A stretch of DNA of 64,000 nt from Micromonospora globispora. Lineage in GTDB: Bacteria; Actinomycetota; Actinomycetes; Mycobacteriales; Micromonosporaceae. A program made the position numbers and the translations under genes. Shown here piece after piece: positions 8,796-16,982 of the stretch. Numbering within the stretch: the first letter of the stretch is position 1; every line of letters begins with the position of its first letter. Below the pieces are notes generated by a model, which did no database searches, was not told the DNA's origin, and saw only the letters and a program-made list of their open reading frames with translations. The stretch is from positions 1-64,000 of the forward strand of contig NZ_QGGF01000387.1 in NCBI RefSeq assembly GCF_003857015.1, in the 5' to 3' direction.

Positions 8796-9329
8796 ACAGG
8801 CTCCGACAGAACGCCGTCAGGTCTCGCCGCGCCCACTCCCCCGCCACCGGGACCTCCGTCACCAAGAGGAGGACCTGCGTCTGCCCGTCGCAACCCCGCC
8901 CGCCGTAGGCATGGGGGTTCGTGTCGGCTGATCGACACAAACTAATTCCCCATACCGACCGATCATCGACTTGTATCTAATCCTCGACAAGATCCGCGTG
9001 TTCGGATCACCGTCTTGAACGACATGGCCCCGGCGATAACCGGGGCCATGTCCGTTAAGTACAGGGTAAGCCGACTCCGTTCCGGGGGACGCCGCCAGCC
9101 GAGCAACCGGGAAGCGCGGAGCTGGCCTAGTCGGCCAGGCTACGGCTGGGCCGTTACTGGCGGATGACTCGCGCGCGGCACCCACCCCGCGGCGCCTTGA
9201 CGATCGGCGGTACCGACACGCTAGCCGCCGGCATCGCCGTCCTCCAGCTCACCGCCCTGGCCCTGCTCTGGCAAACGCTCCGGTCCGGCGGGGCGGCACC
9301 CCGCGCTGATCAGCGACGGTAAGGAGCGG
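8796..9329. other. 534-base gap between convergent modules
   Basis: No convincing gene is present. The stretch has an AT-richer segment around 8935-9010 and a perfect hairpin at 9021-9052, listed separately. A 36-codon plus-strand frame from a TTG near 9197 to a stop near 9307 would encode a hydrophobic peptide; it has no clear ribosome-binding site and I do not call it. The segment lies between a plus-strand transposase remnant and the 3' end of the minus-strand sugar-acid operon. Confidence 0.5.
9021..9052. terminator. Perfect 13-bp inverted repeat, terminator-like hairpin
   Basis: GACATGGCCCCGG at 9021-9033 is followed by a 6-base loop (CGATAA) and its exact reverse complement at 9040-9052. 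There is no T-run on either strand, as is usual for high-GC actinomycete terminators. It sits between converging transcription units. It could also be a structural end of a lost insertion sequence. Confidence 0.45.
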
Positions 9330-10628
9330 TCACGCCCCGGCCGGCGCCAAAAGCCGGAACCGGTCGACCTGCACTGGCTCGCTGCCGTCGCCCGTGACGC
9401 CCAGCACCTCGACCTCCAGGTCGCCCTGGTCGCCAAAGTGCAGCAGCGCGAAGCAGTGGAACGTGTTGCTCCGGACCGCCGTCCAGTGCGGTGCCTCCTC
9501 CGTCGCGAAGACCGAGAAGGACTTGTTGATGTTGCTCCGCTTCCCGCCGGGGCTCACCTTGATCCAGAGGGTGCCGTCGCCGGGGTGGTACTCGTCCAGG
9601 GAGGAGGAGGTCGGCGTGTTGGCGGTGGGTACGTCGACCAGGGGGAAGGTGCGCTCGTAGGACTGGTCGTGCGAGGTCAGCACCAGCCGGATGCCGAGCT
9701 CCTCGAAGACCGGGCCGAGCTGGGCCCGGAGCGCCAGGTTGGACGGGTGGTTCTGCCCCTCGGCGAACGGCGCCACGTGCAGCACCGGGATGATCCAGGG
9801 CCGCCCGGCCGCTTGCGCCTTCTTGATGTCGTCCACGACCCAGGCGAGGCGCTCCTCCGGCAGCGGGTCGTCGAACTCGAAGGCGCAGATCGACACGAAG
9901 TGGACCTGGCCGACGTCGTAGGAGTAGTTGAGGCGGCCCTCGCTGCCCTCCGGGGTGGCGAACCGCTCCGCCCACGGCTCGAAGCGCTCCTGGAGCACGT
10001 ACATCAGCTCGTGGTTGCCGTACGTCGGCATCATCGGCGCCTGAGACGCGACCGGCACCATCTGGTTGAAGAAGTAGTCGATCGCCTCCTCCAGCCACTG
10101 GAACCGCCGGTCAGTGTCGAAGTAGGCGAAATCGCCGCCGTGGAGAACCAGCAGCGGGTCATGCCGGGCGATCTCCTGGATCACCTGGGCGGTGCCGTCG
10201 GAGAGCCCGTCGGCGCGTCCGACCAGGCCGGTGTCGGAGACGTAGGCGATGTCCATCGCTGCGTACCCGTCGCGCTCGGGGCCGGTGGTGAACTCGTGGA
10301 CCTCTCCCCAGTTGCCCTCGCCGCACCGGACCCGGTAGGCGTACCGCGTCGACGGCGCCAGGCCGGAGAGGGTGACCTCCTCCAGCGCACCCCGGTCGTC
10401 GGTCATCCGATGCGCGCCCTGGATCGTGATCCATTCGCCGTCGCCGGCAGCCCGGTACGCCAGCGTGGGGATCGACGACGGTTCGCAGTTCCTCCAGATC
10501 ACGGTCATGGTGGTGGCGGTGTCGTACACCCAGGCCAGGTGCAGCTGGTCGGATCCGTGGACGTGCTGGCTGAAGTCGGTCATGTGCTCGGCTCTCTGTG
10601 CTCGCTGTGTCTCGGTCGATGTGGTCAC
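9330..10628 (-). CDS. Purple-acid-phosphatase-like metallophosphoesterase
   Basis: A 432-residue calcineurin-like phosphoesterase with an N-terminal fibronectin-type fold (residues ~15-110) before the metal-binding domain. Visible motifs are SDTG, GGDFAYF, GNHE, LHVAPF and SHDQSYERTFP, in the order found in purple acid phosphatases; the last lacks the usual second His of GHxHxYER. No signal peptide is seen, so it is probably cytoplasmic. It is the last gene of the sugar-acid operon. GTG at 10628 overlaps the previous stop by GTGA and has GGAG about 10 bases upstream; ATG at 10583 is an alternative. A role in dephosphorylating a sugar-acid phosphate is inference from position. Confidence 0.75.
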   Translation of the reverse strand: MTTSTETQRAQRAEHMTDFSQHVHGSDQLHLAWVYDTATTMTVIWRNCEPSSIPTLAYRAAGDGEWITIQGAHRMTDDRGALEEVTLSGLAPSTRYAYRVRCGEGNWGEVHEFTTGPERDGYAAMDIAYVSDTGLVGRADGLSDGTAQVIQEIARHDPLLVLHGGDFAYFDTDRRFQWLEEAIDYFFNQMVPVASQAPMMPTYGNHELMYVLQERFEPWAERFATPEGSEGRLNYSYDVGQVHFVSICAFEFDDPLPEERLAWVVDDIKKAQAAGRPWIIPVLHVAPFAEGQNHPSNLALRAQLGPVFEELGIRLVLTSHDQSYERTFPLVDVPTANTPTSSSLDEYHPGDGTLWIKVSPGGKRSNINKSFSVFATEEAPHWTAVRSNTFHCFALLHFGDQGDLEVEVLGVTGDGSEPVQVDRFRLLAPAGA

Positions 10629-11710
10629 CCGTGTACCTGCTCCGCCAACTGGGCGGCTGGGGCACCGGTGTCCGCGGTTATCTGGCCGATGGTGCGGAAG
10701 AAATCCTGCTTCCGTTGCGTCGTCGATGCCCAGTTGACGGGCGGGCACTGGTAGCCGTCGTGGTAGTTGCCGGCGGCGCCGGGGTCGAAGTAGCCCCAGG
10801 ACGCGTAGTTCTCCAGCGCCAGCCGCAGGTGGCTGTCGCGGGCGTCGAAGTCGAAGTGGTTGTCCTCATTGAAGACGAGGGGCATGGGCCGACCCCGCAG
10901 GTTGTCGCGGGTCTCCCGGATCACCCTCACGAAGACCTCCGGGTCGTGGATGAGGTTGCCGTGCAGCAGCGCCAGGTCGACGACCTCCAGCAGTTCCTCG
11001 GACGGCACTGCATCCTCTGGGAAGCCGGCATAGCTGGCCGACAACGGCACCTCGGTGCGGGTGGACGCCCGGAGTTCGCGGATGAACGGCACGATGCCGC
11101 TGGGGGTGAGCAGGTCGTGGGAGTAGCGCGGCACGTTGCACTCGTTGGCGACCTCGACGATGACGTTGCGGCGGCCCTGGTCGGCGAGCCAGCCCAGCAC
11201 GTTCTCGGCCGCGGTCCGCACCGCCTTCTCGTCACGCAGCCGGTGGTCCTGGCCGAAGTAGAAGAGCCCGAGGATCACGACCATCCCGAGCCGGTCCGCC
11301 TCGTCGAGGACCCGGGTGAGCCGGTCCAGCCAGTCGGGCAGCAGCGAGCCGTCCTCCCTGTACGCCGACACGTGCCACGGCTGCTCGATCGGCACCGGCC
11401 CGCCAGGCCCGGTACCACGGACCGGGTTGCCGCCCTGCAGGTTCAGGGTGAAGCCGAGCAGGCCATGGGGCCGCCACGTGGCCATCTGCGCCAGGAACTC
11501 CCGCACGTTCCGCTCCGGATCCCATTCGGCGGTGTCCGGGTACGCCCAGCGCGACCGGGTCTCCTCATTGACGTCGTCGAACAGGCCCTGCACCAGGCGG
11601 GCGTTGAACAGCAGGCCCTCGACCGGCAACCCGTCGTACTCGCGACCCTCATAGGTCGGGCGGCCGTTGACGTAGAAGCGGTCCCGGTCGATGTGGACGA
11701 CGGTGGTCAC
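10625..11710 (-). CDS. Clan-A glycoside-hydrolase-like (cellulase-fold) protein
   Basis: A 361-residue TIM-barrel protein without signal peptide. VEVANECN supplies an Asn-Glu pair (Glu190) like the acid/base of clan GH-A glycosidases, and VFNEDNHF (Glu282) lies where the nucleophile is expected. Its substrate is unknown. GTG start overlaps the OtnC stop by GTGA, so it is part of the sugar-acid operon. A cytoplasmic glycosidase in an operon with an ABC importer would fit intracellular hydrolysis of an imported sugar-acid glycoside; that is inference. The fold call rests on the two Glu motifs and their spacing. Confidence 0.6.
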   Translation of the reverse strand: MTTVVHIDRDRFYVNGRPTYEGREYDGLPVEGLLFNARLVQGLFDDVNEETRSRWAYPDTAEWDPERNVREFLAQMATWRPHGLLGFTLNLQGGNPVRGTGPGGPVPIEQPWHVSAYREDGSLLPDWLDRLTRVLDEADRLGMVVILGLFYFGQDHRLRDEKAVRTAAENVLGWLADQGRRNVIVEVANECNVPRYSHDLLTPSGIVPFIRELRASTRTEVPLSASYAGFPEDAVPSEELLEVVDLALLHGNLIHDPEVFVRVIRETRDNLRGRPMPLVFNEDNHFDFDARDSHLRLALENYASWGYFDPGAAGNYHDGYQCPPVNWASTTQRKQDFFRTIGQITADTGAPAAQLAEQVHG

Positions 11711-12339
11711 CGCCGGCTCCTTTCCATGGTGGGGTCAGGGTCACGGGGTGTCCGCGGCACGGGTCGCACGCGCCGCCCATCGAGGAGGAGGTACAACCGG
11801 GCGGTCTCCTCGATCTCCTCGATCGCATCCTGGGCGGACGGAAGGTCGGGGCCGGCCACGACCGGTCCGTGATTGGACAGCAACAGGGCGTGATGGTCGA
11901 CGGCGAGCGATCGGACCGCGTCTGCCAGGGCCTGGTCGCCGGGGGCGAAGAAGGGGACGAGCGGCAGCCGCCCGACTCGCATTTCGAAGTAGGCGGTCAG
12001 CGGCGGCAGCACCGCCTCCGGATCCACGTCGGCGAGGCAGGACACCGCGACGGCGTAGGTGCTGTGCAGGTGGACGACGGCGCCGGCGTCGGGGCGCACC
12101 GCATAGATCGCACGGTGGAGGGACGCCTCCTTGGTCGGCTTCTTGCCCGTCCAGGTGCCGGCCGCCAGGTCGACCTCGGAGATGTCGTCGCCGGCCAGGT
12201 CCCCCAGCGACGATCCGGACGCCGTCACCCGCATGAGCTCTCCGCAGCGCACGCTGATGTTTCCGGTCCGTCCGGGAGTGAGACGACGGCTGAACAGCGA
12301 TCGTCCCGCAGCAATGATGTCGCGATCCGGGTTGGTCAA
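11707..12339 (-). CDS. otnC: 3-oxo-tetronate 4-phosphate decarboxylase (class II aldolase family)
   Basis: A 210-residue class II aldolase/adducin-fold protein. Metal-binding His residues are in HLHST, with a further His in SNHGPVVAG, and GRTGNISVR near the N-terminus binds phosphate in this family. Located immediately after a DUF1537-family kinase, it matches OtnC, which decarboxylates 3-oxo-tetronate 4-phosphate to dihydroxyacetone phosphate. TTG start at 12339 overlaps the kinase stop (TTGA), supporting translational coupling. A fuculose-phosphate-aldolase activity cannot be excluded from sequence alone. Confidence 0.82.
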   Translation of the reverse strand: MTNPDRDIIAAGRSLFSRRLTPGRTGNISVRCGELMRVTASGSSLGDLAGDDISEVDLAAGTWTGKKPTKEASLHRAIYAVRPDAGAVVHLHSTYAVAVSCLADVDPEAVLPPLTAYFEMRVGRLPLVPFFAPGDQALADAVRSLAVDHHALLLSNHGPVVAGPDLPSAQDAIEEIEETARLYLLLDGRRVRPVPRTPRDPDPTMERSRR

Positions 12340-13631
12340 CGCAGGGCTCCCTCGCCAACGACGGCGCGGCTCAAGAGGTCCTGCTCACCGAAGTTTCCCG
12401 ACTTGAGCAGGAGGGCGATCGGGGTGGCATCGGTCGTGACGCACCACGGGACGCCGCGGGCCTCCTCCCCCTCGACCCGGACGCCGGTCACGCCGAGGCT
12501 CTGGATCACCGCGCCGGAGGTCTCGCCGCCGGCGACGACGATGCGCCGGGCGCCCAGCTCGCGGGCCAGGCTGGCAACCTCACCGAGGATCTGCTCGAAC
12601 ACGTCCGACCACACGACGCTGTCGACCTCCTCCGGCGCGCGGTCTTCGGGCGGTGCCGACGAATAGACGAGCAACGGGCCGGCGGCGACGTTGTCTCGCA
12701 TCCAGGCGAGTGCGCTGTCACGCATCTCGGCGGGGGTCGGGGTGTGCCGGGGATCGAGCCGATGCGATGGCATCCGGTCGCGGGCGTGGGCGACCTGTCG
12801 CAGGGTGGTCGCCGAGCAACTGCCGGCGAGCACCACCGAGGGCCCGACGGGGAGCGGCGTGGAGGGTCCCACCTCAGTGTTCGCCGCCGGATGCGGTGGC
12901 TGCCCCGGCCGGCGGAGAGCACCGGCGAGGCCCGCCGCACCCGTCAGCACGGGCAGTCCTTCGGAGGCCGCGGCGACGACGTCGAGGTCGGCGTCGTCGA
13001 TGCTGTCGACCACGATGTGCCGAACCCCGTCGGCCGCCATGGCGGCCAGCCTCGCCCGCACCGCATCGCTGCCCGCCCTGACGACGGCATGCGGCAGCAG
13101 CCCCACCCGGTGCGCGGTCTGGCGACCAAGGACGCGCACCAGGTTGGCGTCGGTCATGGGGGTCAGCGGGTGGAACCGCATCGGCGAGTCCGACAGCAAC
13201 TGGTCGTGGACGAACAGAAGGCCTCCGTACACCGTGCGGCCGTGTTGGGGTGAGGTCGGGCAGATGATGGTGGAGCCGGCGCCGGTCCGGTCGAGCAGGG
13301 CGTCGACCACCGGACCGATGTTGCCGCTGTCGGTCGAGTCGAAGGTCGAGCAGTACTTGTAGTAGAGCGTCTCCGCCCCGAGGCCGCGAAGCCAGTCGGC
13401 CGCGGCCAGGGCAGCGCGCACGGCGTCCGCCGCCGGGACGGTGCGGATCTTGAGGGCGACGACGACGGCATCGATACCGTCGAGCCGGATCGGCTGGTTC
13501 GGCTCGCCGCCGAAGACCACCGCCGGCCGGAGCCCGGCTCGCCGGAGCGCGGTGGCCACGTCGGTCGCCCCGGTGTAGTCGTCCGCGATGACCCCGAGTA
13601 CCGGCCCCCTGCTCTCAGGCATCCCCGGCAC
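12336..13631 (-). CDS. otnK: 3-oxo-tetronate kinase (four-carbon acid sugar kinase)
   Basis: A 431-residue member of the DUF1537 four-carbon acid sugar kinase family. It has the N-terminal substrate motif VIADDYTGATDVA, YYKYCSTFDSTDSGNIG, and the C-terminal nucleotide-binding VVAGGETSGAV. Family members phosphorylate 3-oxo-tetronates, and with the next gene (OtnC) convert a tetronate-derived keto acid to dihydroxyacetone phosphate. GTG 13631, with GGAG 6 bases upstream, is preferred over ATG 13622. It overlaps the 3' end of the GntR regulator gene by 17 bases. Confidence 0.85.
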   Translation of the reverse strand: MPGMPESRGPVLGVIADDYTGATDVATALRRAGLRPAVVFGGEPNQPIRLDGIDAVVVALKIRTVPAADAVRAALAAADWLRGLGAETLYYKYCSTFDSTDSGNIGPVVDALLDRTGAGSTIICPTSPQHGRTVYGGLLFVHDQLLSDSPMRFHPLTPMTDANLVRVLGRQTAHRVGLLPHAVVRAGSDAVRARLAAMAADGVRHIVVDSIDDADLDVVAAASEGLPVLTGAAGLAGALRRPGQPPHPAANTEVGPSTPLPVGPSVVLAGSCSATTLRQVAHARDRMPSHRLDPRHTPTPAEMRDSALAWMRDNVAAGPLLVYSSAPPEDRAPEEVDSVVWSDVFEQILGEVASLARELGARRIVVAGGETSGAVIQSLGVTGVRVEGEEARGVPWCVTTDATPIALLLKSGNFGEQDLLSRAVVGEGALR

Positions 13632-14385
13632 TGCCCGCTCCGATCGGCTTGGCGATGGAGTTGTGCTGCATGCTCGCCCAGTGCGCTGCCACGTCGTCGA
13701 GATGGCGGGTCATGGCGAGCACTGCGGCGTCACGGTCGCGCTGCAGGATCGCGTCGAGGATGCGCTCGTGGAGCTCGGCGGCATGCTGGCCGCGGCTCGG
13801 GGAGTGGGCCGCTCCGCGTCGCGCCTCCAGCAGGACGCCTTGCAGCGAGTCGAGCACGACGCAGTACAGGGGGTTGTGGGTCGCCACCGCGATCTGTCGG
13901 TGGAACGCGACGTCGAGCCTGATGGCGTCAGGGGAGGACAGGCCCTCGACCATGCGGGCGTGGGCGTCACGGATCCGCTCGAGGTCCTCGTCGGTCCCCC
14001 GTTCGCAGGCCAGACCGACCACCTCCAGCTCCAGCAGGTGCCGCACCTCGTGGACGTGCTTGTAGTCGAAGCCGCCGTTGAGGCGCATGAACAGGCACAG
14101 CGCATCGGTCACCCGGTCGGAGTTCACCTGGCCCACGCGCACCCCCACGCCGGACCGGGTCTCGACGATCCCTCGCGCCGCGAGTGAGCTGATCGCCTCC
14201 CGGATCACCGTGCGGGAGACCCGGAACTCCTCACCCATCTCCCTGGCCGAGGGCAGTGGGGCGCCGGGGGCCAGGCGCTCGCCGAGGATCTTGCTCAGGA
14301 TCTGGTCGGCGACCTGCTCCGCGAGCGTGGGCCCGGGAAGCACGGTCGCGTCCTCGGGCCGCCAGGAGTCACCGTTACCGAACAT
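13615..14385 (-). CDS. FCD-domain GntR-family regulator
   Basis: A 256-residue regulator with an N-terminal winged helix (PSAREMGEEFRVSRTVIREAI) and a C-terminal helical FCD domain whose metal-binding His/Asp positions are suggested by DVAFHRQIAVATHN and ELHERILDAI. Such proteins typically repress catabolic operons and release DNA on binding a sugar acid. ATG 14385 is preceded by a purine-rich AAGGAA. It is inside the operon it probably controls. A palindrome of the half-site type bound by this family sits at 23104-23116 upstream of the first gene. Confidence 0.85.
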   Translation of the reverse strand: MFGNGDSWRPEDATVLPGPTLAEQVADQILSKILGERLAPGAPLPSAREMGEEFRVSRTVIREAISSLAARGIVETRSGVGVRVGQVNSDRVTDALCLFMRLNGGFDYKHVHEVRHLLELEVVGLACERGTDEDLERIRDAHARMVEGLSSPDAIRLDVAFHRQIAVATHNPLYCVVLDSLQGVLLEARRGAAHSPSRGQHAAELHERILDAILQRDRDAAVLAMTRHLDDVAAHWASMQHNSIAKPIGAGSAGDA

Positions 14386-15241
14386 GCTGAGGTTCCTTCG
14401 TGTGAGTAGCTGACGTGAGCCGGTTGACGTAGTCAAAAGAGAGCTCCGCCGTACGCTCACCGGCATCCTGAGCGTGCTCGAGCGTGATCCAACCTTGGTA
14501 GCCAAGGTCTGCCAGGGCACCGATGATCTTCTCGAACGGCAGCGCACCGGTTCCCGGACGCCCTCGACCGGGGTTGTCGCCGAACTGGACGTGCCCGAGC
14601 CGGTCCCCGCTGGCTCGGATCCCCTGCTCAGCCGAACCGTGCGTCAGGTCGAGGTGGAAGGTGTCTGCGATGACGTCGATGTGAGGGCGGCCGACTCCGG
14701 CGATGAGCTCCAGCGCGGTGTCGACGGTGTTCACCAGGTCGGTCGACTCCGAGCACTGCGGTTCGACGAGCAGGCCCACTTCCCGGCTCGCCGCATAGTC
14801 CGCCAGCTCCCGGAGGGAGCCCGCAGTGGTGGCGAGCCGCTCCTCGCGGGACCGTCCCGGGTTCGCCGCGCCGTCCATGATCCTGCCGAACGAGACGCGC
14901 GTCCCCAGGGTCGCCGCGTGGTCGACCAGGACCTGGAGATCCGCGACCACCTGCTGCCGCCGCTCAGGGTCCGGGTCGCACAGGCTCGCACCCTGAGCAC
15001 CCATCGGCCCGGTCGCCAACGCGGAGATCGCGAGACCGTGCTCCCGGAGCAGGTCGGCCACCTGCTGCACCGGGAAGTCCCGGGGTGAACCGACCTGGAG
15101 CTCGACGCCGTCGTACCCGATCGCGGCGAGGCGCCGCAGTGCCTCGCCGAACGGCGCCGGGTACGCGAGCGGCTGCCGGATCTCCACCTCGGGCGACATC
15201 ACGGTGTAGGCCAGTCGGACCTCGAGAGTGCGGTCGCTCAT
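14375..15241 (-). CDS. OtnI-like sugar phosphate isomerase/epimerase
   Basis: A 288-residue xylose-isomerase-like TIM barrel (AP endonuclease family 2). Metal-ligand-type blocks VEPQCSES, VIADTFHLDLTH and HVQFGDNPGRGRPGTG occur in order. Position beside OtnK and OtnC suggests the role of OtnI, the 2-oxo-tetronate isomerase that makes the 3-oxo-tetronate substrate of OtnK; hydroxypyruvate isomerase homologues share the fold, so the exact substrate is inferred. It overlaps the GntR gene by 11 bases. Confidence 0.75.
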   Translation of the reverse strand: MSDRTLEVRLAYTVMSPEVEIRQPLAYPAPFGEALRRLAAIGYDGVELQVGSPRDFPVQQVADLLREHGLAISALATGPMGAQGASLCDPDPERRQQVVADLQVLVDHAATLGTRVSFGRIMDGAANPGRSREERLATTAGSLRELADYAASREVGLLVEPQCSESTDLVNTVDTALELIAGVGRPHIDVIADTFHLDLTHGSAEQGIRASGDRLGHVQFGDNPGRGRPGTGALPFEKIIGALADLGYQGWITLEHAQDAGERTAELSFDYVNRLTSATHTKEPQHVR

Positions 15242-16299
15242 GCCCGCACCGCCACAGCTTCATCGACCTCGTCGAGGGCGGCGACCACCTGGGCGGTGAC
15301 GTCGCCGGTCGTGGCCGAGCCGCCGAGGTCCGGCGTGAGGGCACGCCGCTCCCCGAGCACGAGCCGGACGGCGGCCTCGACGGCCTCGGCCGCGCGGTGG
15401 TCGCCTAGGTGCCGGAGCAGCATCGCGCCGGAGAGGATCAGGCCGACCGGGTTGGCCTTCCCGGTGCCGGCGATGTCGGGGGCGGCCCCGTGGCAGGCCT
15501 CGAACACCGCGACGTCCGCGCCGTAGTTCGCGCCGGGGCCGAGCCCGACGCTGCCGATGACGGCGGCGGCCACGTCGGAGAGGATGTCGCCGTACTGGTT
15601 GTCGAGCAGGACCACCGATCGTGGGACATCGCCGCGCACGATCGCCTGGCCCAGAGCGTCCACCATCATGTCCTGCAGTTCGACATCGGGGTAGTCGGCG
15701 GCGATCGTCCGCACGACCTCCAGCTCAAGGCCGTCGGTGAGGTTGAGGACGTTGGCCTTGTGGCCCAGCAGCACCCGGTCGTAGCCGCGCTCCCGGGCCA
15801 GCTCGAAGGAGAACCGGGCGATCCGTTCCCAGGCCGGGCGGGTGGCGATCTTAATGGCCTGGGCCACGTCGCCGATGCGGTGCTCGATGCCGGAGTAGAT
15901 GCCCTCCGACACCTCGCGCACCAGCATCAGGTCGAGTTCGGCGCCGGGCCGGCCGACCCCGGGCACGGCGTGGACGGGACGCACGTTGGCGTAGAGCTCC
16001 AACTCCCGCCGGACGGCGTTGTTGATGCTGGGGTACACCCGGTGTCCGTCCGGGCGCAGCTTCACGATCCGGCCGGTCCCCTTGGGTGCCTCGAGTGGGG
16101 CCTTGAGGACGACGCCCAGCTCGCGGAGCCGGTCCATCACCTGGTCCGGCAACGGGTCCCCGGAGCCGGCGGCCGCCACGTGTCCGACTGGCAGGTACTC
16201 GTAGGTCAGCCCGGGCGCCGCGGCACGGAGCACCTGGATCGCCGCCTCGGTGATCTCGGGCCCGATCCCGTCGCCGGGAATGATTCCAATCGTCGTCAA
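15238..16299 (-). CDS. Tartrate/isopropylmalate dehydrogenase-family enzyme
   Basis: A 353-residue beta-decarboxylating dehydrogenase fold. GIIPGDGIGPEI opens the protein, and VREVSEGIYSGIEH, the DNQYGDILSDVAAAVIG metal-binding Asp block and VFEACHGAAPDIAGTGKANP follow. Within the family these fit tartrate dehydrogenase/decarboxylase-like members and relatives acting on hydroxy acids. In this operon it may oxidise the imported acid before OtnI/OtnK/OtnC, which is inference. TTG at 16299 is chosen because AGGAAAGG lies 7 bases upstream and the conserved N-terminus starts exactly there; no ATG or GTG fits. Confidence 0.78.
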   Translation of the reverse strand: MTTIGIIPGDGIGPEITEAAIQVLRAAAPGLTYEYLPVGHVAAAGSGDPLPDQVMDRLRELGVVLKAPLEAPKGTGRIVKLRPDGHRVYPSINNAVRRELELYANVRPVHAVPGVGRPGAELDLMLVREVSEGIYSGIEHRIGDVAQAIKIATRPAWERIARFSFELARERGYDRVLLGHKANVLNLTDGLELEVVRTIAADYPDVELQDMMVDALGQAIVRGDVPRSVVLLDNQYGDILSDVAAAVIGSVGLGPGANYGADVAVFEACHGAAPDIAGTGKANPVGLILSGAMLLRHLGDHRAAEAVEAAVRLVLGERRALTPDLGGSATTGDVTAQVVAALDEVDEAVAVRA

Positions 16300-16982
16300 C
16301 GTGACACCTTTCCTGCCGTATCCGTGGCTTCGGAGTCGGACCGGTCCGAGAGACCGAGCCGGTTCTTCAGCTCGAGGGCCGCCGCGTGCGCTCCGGAGTG
16401 CACCGGTACGCCGAACATGTCGGCGAGCGCGTCGGCGGCCGGGCCGAGCGAGTACTGGGCGAGCACGATCGCGCTCGCACCCTGGTCGATGGCCGTCGCC
16501 ACCGGGTCGCGCCACGACGCGACGTCGGGCTCGCCTCCGACCGGGACCGGGATGACCAGGACGCGGTGGACGGTGACGTCGGCCGCGTCGTAATACCGGA
16601 GCTGGGTCAGCGCCGGGGGGAACGCGGACTCGGTCGAGGCGACCAGGGCCACGGCGTCGGGGCGGTCGGCGGCGACCCGGCGATACATCGCCGCGTCCGG
16701 CTTGACCACCGGTGCGCCGTGGTAGATCTCGGCGACGTCGGTCAGCTCTGAGAAGCTGGAGCAGGTGACGAGGACGCCGTCGGCACCGCCCTCAAGCAGC
16801 ACGCCGAGCAACCCCAGGAACCGCCGCCGCAGCCGCGGCGTGAGCCCGCTCTCCCGCTTCAGGTCGGGCAGCAGCCGATCGTCCAGCAGGTGCCACTGCT
16901 CGACGTCCGGCATCACCTCGGCGCAGGCGAGCGCTGCCGGGGTCTGCGCCAGCGGAGTGGCGTGCAGCATCCCGATCCTCAT
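16296..16982 (-). CDS. Asp/Glu racemase-like protein
   Basis: A 228-residue protein of the aspartate/glutamate/hydantoin racemase and maleate isomerase superfamily. The first catalytic region is GVLVTCSSFSEL, with Cys in the position of the N-terminal catalytic cysteine. The second catalytic Cys is not obvious: the corresponding region reads IVLAQYSLGPA. It may therefore be a one-cysteine variant with a different reaction. It lies between the tartrate-dehydrogenase-like gene (4-base TTGA-type overlap) and an oxidoreductase in the sugar-acid operon. Epimerisation of a hydroxy acid is plausible but unproven. Confidence 0.6.
   Translation of the reverse strand: MRIGMLHATPLAQTPAALACAEVMPDVEQWHLLDDRLLPDLKRESGLTPRLRRRFLGLLGVLLEGGADGVLVTCSSFSELTDVAEIYHGAPVVKPDAAMYRRVAADRPDAVALVASTESAFPPALTQLRYYDAADVTVHRVLVIPVPVGGEPDVASWRDPVATAIDQGASAIVLAQYSLGPAADALADMFGVPVHSGAHAAALELKNRLGLSDRSDSEATDTAGKVSR

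Noticed and set aside
9190-9310. A 36-codon hydrophobic peptide on the plus strand.
   Set aside because: Starts with TTG, has no ribosome-binding site and no family resemblance; not enough to call a gene.
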